From contig CAILMU010000117.1 of assembly GCA_903835325.1 (NCBI GenBank), positions 1 through 8,099 of the forward strand: a stretch of 8,099 nt of DNA. The letters are read 5' to 3'. The stretch is from an uncultured Microcaldota archaeon. GTDB taxonomy: Archaea > Micrarchaeota > Micrarchaeia > Anstonellales > Bilamarchaeaceae. Positions 1 through 5,100 of this stretch are shown here, piece after piece. The notes beneath the pieces were generated by a model, which saw only the letters and a program-made list of their open reading frames with translations, was not told where the DNA came from and searched no databases. Each line of letters opens with the position of its first letter. Position 1 is the first letter of the stretch. Made by a program: the position numbers and the translations under genes.

Positions 1-495
1 ATAACGACAGACAGGTTCTTCTACATCATATTCGCGATAATCATAATCCTCGGTTTCATCTTCGGAGCATTGCAGCACCTGTCTTATTATCCGGCGTACG
101 AGAACGAGAAGGATGCCGGGGAATATCTTGCAGGGAAAGAGAACGTTCTCATCATCGGCGATTATTCTCCCGGGATATTCGGCTACAAGATGCTGGAGGA
201 GAAGCGCTCCAGCGGCAAATGGCTCGATTACGGCATGATTATTCTGCAGAGCAGCAACCTGAGCGGTGCGCTGTATAAGGATTTCATCGCGAATTACAGC
301 GCGTATCCATCCGGAATCCATGTCTCGGATGGGAATTTCCAGCTCTTGTTCGTGCCAAGCGATTTGGTCTTCAGGAAGAACACGTCCATAACCAGGTTCG
401 ATTACATCTGCATCGCGGGGAATTCGAGCGTGACCCCGGGCGGAGTCAGGGTCCTGAACAATTCTTATGTGCAGATATATGACATGAGGAAGTGA
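1..495 (+). CDS. C-terminal part of a membrane protein, probably a GT-C/GT39-like glycosyltransferase (5' truncated by window edge)
   Basis: The frame is open from base 1 to a TGA at 493-495, so only the last 164 codons are present and the start lies outside the window. Residues ~6-24 form a strongly hydrophobic helix (FFYIIFAIIIILGFIFGAL), probably the last of several membrane spans. A ~140-residue soluble tail follows, beginning YYPAYENEKDAGEYL. This layout, with a final membrane helix and then an 'E..AGEYL' stretch leading into an Ile/Val-rich domain, is typical of GT39/ArnT-like GT-C glycosyltransferases, which transfer sugar from a polyprenyl-phosphate donor on the outer face of the membrane. 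The catalytic N-terminal loops are not visible, so the family call is an inference from topology and context. The tail ends in VRVLNNSYVQIYDMRK, and a degraded second copy of this end occurs at 4874-5049. The gene converges on rmlC with 68 bases between the stops. Confidence 0.6.
   Translation: MTTDRFFYIIFAIIIILGFIFGALQHLSYYPAYENEKDAGEYLAGKENVLIIGDYSPGIFGYKMLEEKRSSGKWLDYGMIILQSSNLSGALYKDFIANYSAYPSGIHVSDGNFQLLFVPSDLVFRKNTSITRFDYICIAGNSSVTPGGVRVLNNSYVQIYDMRK
440..482 (+). repeat. 43-base perfect direct repeat, copy 1
   Basis: Bases 440-482 are identical to 4991-5033. Copy 1 encodes GVRVLNNSYVQIYD, the very end of the left-edge membrane protein. Similarity continues less perfectly on the 5' side for ~80 more bases and stops at the 3' side near the stop codons. 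Confidence 0.9.
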
Positions 496-563
496 GATGA
501 TAGAGGGCATTGACGATTGAATCGGTCCTCCTTGAAACTCATCAACGCCATGCGCAAATTGTA

Positions 564-1130
564 TTATTCGAATTTGTCCGCTGTATCGAAAATAGATCCG
601 GCCTGATCCTTTTTTGATAGGATATAGTTGCTCATTGATGGCCATTCTATGTCAAGCTTCTTATCATTCCAGAGAAGCGTCCGCTCATGCGCCTGGGAAT
701 AGTCATTGTCCGCCTTGTATGAGACCACGCTATCTTCGGAGAGTGATAGTACGCCATGTGCGAATCCGCGCGGGATATATACACACAGATTGTTCTTTTC
801 GGAAAGTATCACGGATGTGTACCTGCCGAAAGTCATTGAGCTTTTACGCATATCCACGAAAACATCGAAGACCTCGCCTTTTACGCAACGCACGAGCTTC
901 GCTTGCGAGAATGGATCCATCTGGTAATGCAGCCCACGGATCACGCCTTTTTTCGATATGGAGAAGTAATCCTCAGGAAAAAGAGGTTCGACATTCCGGC
1001 TCTTGAGAATTTCACGGTCGTGTACCTTGAAGAATGCTCCGCGTTCGTCATAGAACTCTTTGGGCTTGATGATGAATGCCCCCCTCAGCGGCAGATCCTC
1101 AATCTGCAGTTCATGCGTCGCCATGCCCAT
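564..1130 (-). CDS. rmlC: dTDP-4-dehydrorhamnose 3,5-epimerase
   Basis: RmlC catalyses the double epimerisation of dTDP-4-keto-6-deoxyglucose at C3 and C5, the third step towards dTDP-L-rhamnose, in the cytoplasm. The 188-residue length is normal for the family. The cupin signatures are present in order: DERGAFFKV (28-36), RGLHYQ with the presumed catalytic base His68 (65-70), AKLVRCVKGEVFDVFVD with Lys78 (77-93), IPRGFAHG (119-126), SYK with the presumed catalytic Tyr138, then ERTLLWND (149-156) and a C-terminal KD pair (174-175). It ends in TAA. The start overlaps the end of rmlD by 20 bases, so the two are almost certainly co-transcribed and translationally coupled. ATG at 1130 and ATG at 1124 are both possible. 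A GGAG lies 4 bases before the first and 10 before the second, so the start could be two codons later. Family assignment is secure. The exact sugar made (rhamnose or another 6-deoxyhexose) depends on enzymes outside the window. Confidence 0.93.
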   Translation of the reverse strand: MGMATHELQIEDLPLRGAFIIKPKEFYDERGAFFKVHDREILKSRNVEPLFPEDYFSISKKGVIRGLHYQMDPFSQAKLVRCVKGEVFDVFVDMRKSSMTFGRYTSVILSEKNNLCVYIPRGFAHGVLSLSEDSVVSYKADNDYSQAHERTLLWNDKKLDIEWPSMSNYILSKKDQAGSIFDTADKFE

Positions 1131-2004
1131 CCATCTCCATTTTCATGGCTTCAAGCCCTTCTTCGACAGTCTTCAGCCTCATCCCTGTCTCCTCTCTTAT
1201 CTTGTCGTTGCTTAGCCGGGCATTCGACCTGCGCGCAGGGAGGTTCAGGCTAGACGAATCTATGCCCCGTATGAGCGATGTGTCCTGAGCGAACATCGTT
1301 GCTATCTTGTTCGCCCACGATACCCTGTCGAGGAAGCTGCTTCCGACGACATGGTAAGTGCCACGTTTTTTCCGCTCAGTCAATGCGATGATTGCTTGCG
1401 AGAGGTCTTTTACATACGTCGGTGAATTCAGCCAATCCTTGCAGACTTCGACGTTCTCCTTTCTCATCAGCTTCTCGAGCGTCTTCTCAACGAAAGATTT
1501 CTTCTGGCCTGGAAGCGACCAGCCATATATCTGGTCTGTCCGGATTATCAGATGGTCCGGGTTCTGTTTCGATGCGAGCTCGCCTCCCAGTTTCGTGGCT
1601 CCGTAGAAATTTATCGGGGCCGGGATGTCATCCTCATTGAAGATTTTTTCCAGATCCGGGAATACGAATGCGGTTGATATATACACAAGCTTTGCTCCCA
1701 TATCGCGGGAGCGCTCGGCGATTATACGCGTGCTTGACACGTTGGTCAGATATGCCGCAGCCCGCTCGTTCTCATGCCAGTCGACGCTAGGGGGCGCGAT
1801 AGCATGGAAAATGATGTCCGGATCGGTTTTATCAATCAGTACTTCAAGCCCTTTTTCATCTTTGAGGTCTAACTTATGGCCCTGCGCGCCAGGGATTGGA
1901 TGGGGGTTGGTAAAATAGGTGAAGCTGATATCACCAGAATGCATCAGATCCAGAACCAGATGACGGCCCAGGAGCCCGCTACCACCCAAAACCAGCGATC
2001 GCAT
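1111..2004 (-). CDS. rmlD: dTDP-4-dehydrorhamnose reductase family protein (RmlD-like extended SDR)
   Basis: RmlD reduces dTDP-4-keto-L-rhamnose to dTDP-L-rhamnose with NAD(P)H. The 297-residue protein has the Rossmann dinucleotide motif GGSGLLG (7-13), the acidic/adenine-side segment LDLKD (45-49), a HAIAPPSVDW segment (67-76), the Ser/Thr of the catalytic triad in ISTAFVF (Ser110/Thr111), and the active-site YGATK with Tyr134 and Lys138. The 'LPARRSNARLSNDKI' stretch near the C-terminus is a classic RmlD substrate-domain signature. The ATG at 2002-2004 sits about 35 bases downstream of a strong minus-strand TATA box, giving a leader of only some 10 bases. The gene heads a two-gene unit with rmlC. 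The N-terminal motif is GGSGLLG rather than the GxxGQLG of most bacterial RmlD proteins, so reduction of a related 4-keto sugar cannot be excluded. No damage to the frame is visible. Confidence 0.88.
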   Translation of the reverse strand: MRSLVLGGSGLLGRHLVLDLMHSGDISFTYFTNPHPIPGAQGHKLDLKDEKGLEVLIDKTDPDIIFHAIAPPSVDWHENERAAAYLTNVSSTRIIAERSRDMGAKLVYISTAFVFPDLEKIFNEDDIPAPINFYGATKLGGELASKQNPDHLIIRTDQIYGWSLPGQKKSFVEKTLEKLMRKENVEVCKDWLNSPTYVKDLSQAIIALTERKKRGTYHVVGSSFLDRVSWANKIATMFAQDTSLIRGIDSSSLNLPARRSNARLSNDKIREETGMRLKTVEEGLEAMKMEMDGHGDA

Positions 2005-2033
2005 CTTAAAACCATGAAGAGTAGGCCATCAAC

Positions 2034-2043
2034 AATTTATAAA
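2034..2043 (-). promoter_or_regulatory. Archaeal TATA box for rmlD-rmlC
   Basis: Read on the minus strand the site is TTTATAAATT, preceded by a purine-rich CGAAG that could serve as a B-recognition element. Its centre is about 35 bases before the rmlD ATG at 2004, so a start of transcription ~25 bases downstream leaves a leader of roughly 10 bases. It is the best TATA match in the window. Confidence 0.7.
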
Positions 2044-2068
2044 CTTCGGGCTTCGCCAGGTCACAGAT

Positions 2069-2167
2069 TCAAAATTTGAATTTCGCCCTCTTGGTGAAAT
2101 CTTCGATCTGCATGCCCTTGCCGCCAGCCAGGATAAGAATCGGGATGTCTTTTCCCATCATTATCAT
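2069..2167 (-). pseudogene. N-terminal stub of a sugar-1-phosphate nucleotidyltransferase (RmlA/RfbF-like), degraded
   Basis: A 32-codon minus-strand frame starts at ATG 2165-2167 and ends in TGA 2069-2071. It contains IPILILAGGKG (residues 8-18), which closely resembles the opening strand and glycine-rich nucleotide-binding loop of sugar nucleotidyltransferases (VILAGGxGTRL). It continues with DFTKRAKFKF, where the family has 'xxT...PKPm'. The key GTR is replaced by GMQ, the PKP is lost, and the frame stops where a ~230-350-residue domain should continue. No continuation was found in the 65 bases before rmlD. A plausible reading is that an rmlA-type gene once headed the rmlD-rmlC unit and was deleted down to its 5' end. 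It could also be a chance or functional micro-ORF, since only about 25 residues carry the signal. ATG codons at 2161 and 2158 are alternative starts. Confidence 0.55.
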
Positions 2168-2188
2168 ATCTAAGATTGTCGAGGAAAG

Positions 2189-2198
2189 TCATTAATAG
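2189..2198 (-). promoter_or_regulatory. TATA-like site ahead of the nucleotidyltransferase stub
   Basis: On the minus strand an ACTATTAATG sequence is centred about 28 bases before the stub's ATG at 2167, the spacing used by archaeal promoters with little or no leader. It is a weak match on its own. Its support comes from being correctly placed relative to the stub. Confidence 0.35.
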
Positions 2199-2239
2199 TT
2201 GAGAAACGCTAAATGCCGTGATATTCCCCGGACAATGAA

Positions 2240-2260
2240 TCGGCCGGTTTCCTTGGCCGA
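2240..2260. repeat. Inverted repeat TCGGCC-N9-GGCCGA upstream of a TATA box
   Basis: A perfect 6-base inverted repeat (2240-2245 and 2255-2260) flanks a 9-base spacer. It ends 5 bases before the TATA box at 2265. It could be an operator for a dimeric regulator or an upstream activator site. It is not followed by a T tract, so an intrinsic terminator is unlikely. A 6-base palindrome can also arise by chance. Confidence 0.35.
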
Positions 2261-2264
2261 ACGG

Positions 2265-2272
2265 TTATAAAG
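2265..2272 (+). promoter_or_regulatory. Archaeal TATA box for the GT2-methyltransferase pair
   Basis: TTATAAAG is preceded by GAACGG, a possible B-recognition element. A transcript start ~25 bases after its centre would fall near 2293, giving a leader of about 6 bases before the ATG at 2299. No Shine-Dalgarno sequence precedes that ATG, in keeping with near-leaderless initiation. Confidence 0.6.
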
Positions 2273-2298
2273 AATCCCCTTAAGAAAAAACATGATAG

Positions 2299-3597
2299 AT
2301 GCTGGTTGGTGGAATTTTGGAAAGGAACTGGTTGAGGATCGGCCCGTCGCTAAATGAGCTTGTCGCGGAGATAAAGGACGGACGCATAGGACCGCGCAAA
2401 GAAGTAGCCTTGGTCATCCCGACATTCAACAGGGAGCAAATGCTCCGAAAACATCTCATGAAGCTTTCCAACCAAAGCTTCAAGGATTTCGACATCGTGA
2501 TAGTATATTCAAAAATGGACACGTTCGTCGATGATATCCCCAATCCCGGCATCGTCCATATAAGGAGAAAAGAGGACATCGGCTCGGCAGGGGGTTTCTA
2601 TCTGGGTGAGAAATTCTGTTTGCAGGAAAAATATGAAAAGATAATACTGGCCGATGATGATTGCCTGCCGGTTTCAAAGGATCTCTTGGCAAAGCTTGTT
2701 TCGGAAATGGATTATGCAGACCTGGTATTCCCGAAAATCACTTCGGGTGTTGATGCCAAGGCAAAATACAACAGGATCCTTGCACAATACGGGGGGATCC
2801 GAGTTGAAGCATTGAAAAAAACCGGCCTCACATTTCTTCCGATCTATATGAATGGTGAAGACATCGAGCTTTACCATAGGATCGCGGATAAAGGATTCAG
2901 AATAAGGTATGCCGATGCGATTGCGTTCCACCCGCCCCTCTATTCCCTTCTCACTTATCCCCCGAGCAAGGTATATGCAACCCATAGGGGAACAATATTA
3001 TGGAGGGCGTTGCGCGGAAAATGGGGAAGGATGATATTCGGGGGCTTTTTTTTCCTTCTTGGCGGCATTTCTCTGCTTCTTGCGAACCGCAAGCTTGGCC
3101 AAGCGGTGATAAAAGCCATGATCATGGCTTCGACTCTGAATTTTTCTCAGGAAAACAGCGTTGCCATATCCATGGGAGATAGGAAGCCGGTTATCGAAAA
3201 TGATGCCATATTTGTTCAGCCAAGATCCAGCAGCGATTTCGAAGAAGATCTCCTCAGGGGCGAATGGATTGGGAAAATATCCGAGAGGGCAGGGGATGCC
3301 ATAGCGAACATTGCCAGGATACCTGATTGTTTTGGGAAACAGGTCATTTTCGAGAAGAGGCTTGGAATTGGAGAGATAATTTTAATGATGGTCGCTAAAA
3401 GTTCGGTTTGGAGTGCCGAGGGGGAATTCAAAACACTGGCCGAGAACAGATTTTTCTATCTGTCGCCATTGTTCGCAGCTTTGATAGCGATTTCCATCCC
3501 AGCAATAATTGTTTTTTCGTTTGCGCTTTTTTCATTCTGTTATCTCAAAAAAACATTTCTTAAAATCAATACAGATCGGTATGGAGTTCAAGAATAA
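2299..3597 (+). CDS. GT2-family glycosyltransferase with C-terminal membrane segments
   Basis: The 432-residue protein is an inverting GT-A glycosyltransferase acting on the cytoplasmic face of the membrane. The opening strand VALVIPTFNRE is at 36-46. A SAGG motif (96-99) matches the 'N(L/I)GgAGGf' element of galactofuranosyl- and rhamnosyl-transferase GT2 proteins. The metal-binding LADDDCLP is at 117-124, with a DDD in place of the usual DxD. GEDIELYHRI (186-195) matches the family's ED acceptor/base motif. Hydrophobic spans lie at ~246-263 and ~386-417, separated by ~120 mostly soluble residues of unknown role. A ~35-residue N-terminal extension (WLRIGPSLNELVAEIKDGR) precedes the catalytic domain and recurs in the gene at 7202. 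Comparison with that paralog supports the ATG at 2299. The downstream methyltransferase follows within 46 bases or overlaps, suggesting an operon. With rmlCD nearby a rhamnosyl donor is plausible but not shown. Confidence 0.85.
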   Translation: MLVGGILERNWLRIGPSLNELVAEIKDGRIGPRKEVALVIPTFNREQMLRKHLMKLSNQSFKDFDIVIVYSKMDTFVDDIPNPGIVHIRRKEDIGSAGGFYLGEKFCLQEKYEKIILADDDCLPVSKDLLAKLVSEMDYADLVFPKITSGVDAKAKYNRILAQYGGIRVEALKKTGLTFLPIYMNGEDIELYHRIADKGFRIRYADAIAFHPPLYSLLTYPPSKVYATHRGTILWRALRGKWGRMIFGGFFFLLGGISLLLANRKLGQAVIKAMIMASTLNFSQENSVAISMGDRKPVIENDAIFVQPRSSSDFEEDLLRGEWIGKISERAGDAIANIARIPDCFGKQVIFEKRLGIGEIILMMVAKSSVWSAEGEFKTLAENRFFYLSPLFAALIAISIPAIIVFSFALFSFCYLKKTFLKINTDRYGVQE

Positions 3598-3643
3598 AAT
3601 TAGCGCACATCAATTTGATTGGTCGGATAAAGAGGAAGAAAAA

Positions 3644-4591
3644 ATGGAACCGTGCGATCTGTGTGATGGAACCGATTTGAGGCATCTATTCTCAAATCAT
3701 GACAGGATGTATAGAAATAGAGACGCTAGGTTTGAGTTGGTAAGGTGCCGGACATGCGGGCTGATCCGGCTTGCCAGCATACCATCTCAAGATGAGATTG
3801 GCGGTTTCTATCCAAAAACATACTATTCTCTTTCCGGATCAACCATTAATATAAGAATTCCCCTATTGCTCGCCAGGTTTCATCAAGGCAGGGGCATTCT
3901 CGATAAAATCGCGGCATTTGTGTCTTTCCCGCTCTACCGTATTCGTCTTAACCGCACGTTACCTCACCTCAAGAAGCCCATGCGTCTGCTTGACATCGGA
4001 TGCGGCAACGGAGCCTTCCTTTTATTGGCAAAAAAACTCGGTTTCGAAGCTTATGGCGTTGAACCATCAGAATTCGACCCTACAATAAGCTGGAAGGAAG
4101 AGATTTGCATTCACAGGGGATTCCTATCCGAAGCACATTACGACAAGGGAACATTCGATGTGATTACACTCAACCATGTAATCGAACACGTTCCAAGCCC
4201 TTCTGCGATGTTTGCTGAAGTGTCGGATCTGGCCAAGGATGGTGGATATATAATCGTAGCAACACCTAACACCCGATCCCCTGGCTTTTGGCTTTTCGGA
4301 AAATATTGGATGCCCACGGATACGCCCCGTCACATCCATCTCCTCTCTGTCCAGAACCTTCTGGACTATGGCGAAAATGCAGGGTTGAGGATAGAAAAGG
4401 TGAATTATAATGCGGTTCCCGAGTTTTATCTAGATAGCATACGATTCATACTCGAAGAGAAACTCGGCAAGCCCATTAAATACCCGTTTCATATCCAAAA
4501 ATTGTTGGTAGTTCTGTTATACCCATATTCTGAACTTATGAATTCGTTGAGATTGGGAGACGCTGTGGAAGTAGTGTTCAGAAAGGATTGA
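3644..4591 (+). CDS. Zinc-ribbon class I SAM-dependent methyltransferase (Methyltransf_23 type)
   Basis: The product is a 315-residue SAM-dependent methyltransferase, probably acting on a sugar or lipid-linked glycan intermediate. A small zinc ribbon opens the protein, with CDLC at 4-7 and CRTC at 35-38. After a linker comes the SAM-binding motif I, LLDIGCGNGAF (115-125), then GVEPS (end of strand 2), FDVITLNHVIEHVPSP (motif around strand 4) and GGYIIVATPN (strand 5). TDTPRHIHLLS is the PRH signature found in this family. I chose ATG 3644 because GAGGAAG lies ~8 bases upstream and family members usually start just before the first CxxC. ATG 3581, overlapping the GT2 gene by 17 bases, and ATG 3509 are also in frame. 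The gene ends in TGA at 4589. Position behind the GT2 gene suggests it modifies that enzyme's sugar or product. The acceptor is unknown. Confidence 0.85.
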   Translation: MEPCDLCDGTDLRHLFSNHDRMYRNRDARFELVRCRTCGLIRLASIPSQDEIGGFYPKTYYSLSGSTINIRIPLLLARFHQGRGILDKIAAFVSFPLYRIRLNRTLPHLKKPMRLLDIGCGNGAFLLLAKKLGFEAYGVEPSEFDPTISWKEEICIHRGFLSEAHYDKGTFDVITLNHVIEHVPSPSAMFAEVSDLAKDGGYIIVATPNTRSPGFWLFGKYWMPTDTPRHIHLLSVQNLLDYGENAGLRIEKVNYNAVPEFYLDSIRFILEEKLGKPIKYPFHIQKLLVVLLYPYSELMNSLRLGDAVEVVFRKD

Positions 4592-4609
4592 ATTCTACAC
4601 CCGCAACCC

Positions 4610-4619
4610 TTTATTAAAA
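4610..4619 (+). promoter_or_regulatory. TATA-like box ahead of the broken SDR gene
   Basis: TTTATTAAAA lies about 35 bases before the ATG at 4649, the same geometry as at rmlD. It suggests the broken gene downstream once had its own promoter, which survives. A run of nine A residues (4616-4624) overlaps it and makes the match less specific. Confidence 0.45.
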
Positions 4620-4648
4620 AAAAATTGAACAATAAAAGTATTGATAAC

Positions 4649-4888
4649 ATGAGATTATTGGTCACAGGCGCGAGCGGCTTCATTGGGGGCGCGCTTGCCT
4701 TCAGGCGTCTATCTGATGGTACAGATGTCAGAGCACTAGTCCACGCAACAAAATCGGTGGGCTTGATGAAAGATGCTGGAGCCGAGATCTTTGAATACTA
4801 TATCTCCAACCCATCATCATGCGCCCGCGCAGGGGAGGGTGCTGGAGTAGTTTTCCATTGAGCCGGGGCCCGTGTCTCGGATTGGGAT
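4649..4888 (+). pseudogene. N-terminal fragment of an NAD-dependent epimerase/dehydratase (extended SDR), with in-frame TGA
   Basis: Translation from ATG 4649 gives MRLLVTGASGFIGGALAFRR, with the TGxxGFIG nucleotide-binding motif of extended SDR sugar-nucleotide epimerases. It continues as GTDVRALVHATKS, the usual 'hxVRALVR' end of strand 2, then GAEIFEYYISNPSSCARA (the 'GaEvv.gDl.d..sl..A' segment) and GVVFH. A TGA at 4859-4861 falls exactly where the family has the residue after VVFH in 'VVFHxAa'. The frame remains recognisable beyond it as AGARVSDWD, corresponding to 'A..VSDWG'. SDR similarity then ends and the sequence becomes the tail of a different protein. About 230 expected residues, including the YxxxK active site, are absent, so no working enzyme can be made. 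Together the nonsense codon and truncation mark this as a dead gene. I would call it an SDR remnant, not a specific enzyme. Confidence 0.8.
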
Positions 4889-5049
4889 TTCCGGCTTTGT
4901 TCGTACCTCACGATTTGCCGTTCATGAAGAACACATCCGCTACAAAGTTCGATTGCATTTTCGTGGCAGGGAATTCGAGCGTGAACCCGAGCGGAGTCAG
5001 GGTCCTGAACAATTCTTATGTGCAGATATATGATATGCGGGGGCGATAG
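4874..5049 (+). pseudogene. Duplicated C-terminal fragment of the left-edge membrane protein (GT-C-like tail)
   Basis: This stretch encodes LFVPHDLPFMKNTS, then KFDCIFVAGNSSV and GVRVLNNSYVQIYDM, matching the last ~55 residues of the protein ending at 495. Bases 361-486 align without gaps to 4912-5037 with 19 differences by my hand count. Bases 440-482 and 4991-5033 are identical over 43 positions. Upstream of 4912 the similarity reaches back to about 4874 but needs a one-base deletion relative to the left copy, which shifts the frame. The fragment ends in TAG at 5047-5049, two codons beyond the left copy's end. It has no start or membrane part of its own, so it is almost surely non-functional. 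An ATG-started frame from 4819 reads into it, but its first ~20 residues come from the wrong frame of the SDR remnant. Confidence 0.8.
4991..5033 (+). repeat. 43-base perfect direct repeat, copy 2
   Basis: This is the second copy of the block at 440-482, within the truncated tail remnant. It is in the same orientation as copy 1 and about 4.55 kb away. Confidence 0.9.
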
Positions 5050-5100
5050 GCAGGGAAAATCCGACGCACCGTGAATGAATATGCCGCGAAAATCCTCGGA

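Noticed and set aside
496..563. Terminator between the convergent left-edge gene and rmlC
   Set aside because: No stable hairpin with a T tract and no obvious T-rich run on either strand. I see nothing assignable in these 68 bases.
614..1006. Long plus-strand frames opposite rmlC and rmlD
   Set aside because: The minus-strand frames carry clear family motifs. The plus-strand products are Ser/Arg/Pro-rich antisense shadows without recognisable domains.
2292..2357. Short ATG-started frame (about 21 codons, MIDAGWWNFGKEL...) overlapping the start of the GT2 gene
   Set aside because: It lies at the predicted transcript start but is out of frame with the GT2 gene, ends after ~21 codons, and has no counterpart in the paralog at 7202. 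Overlap by chance is simpler.
3041..3062. Run of G then eight T residues inside the first GT2 gene, considered as a terminator or frameshift site
   Set aside because: The frame continues intact through it as a membrane helix (GGFFFLLGG), and Phe-rich coding explains the T run.
4819..5049. A 76-residue frame as a real small protein
   Set aside because: Its first ~20 residues are read out of frame from the SDR remnant and only the end matches the GT-C tail. It is better described as part of a pseudogene.
4640..5050. Insertion sequence or other mobile element as the cause of the debris zone
   Set aside because: No transposase fragment, terminal inverted repeats or target-site duplication can be seen. 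A microhomology deletion explains the junction without one.
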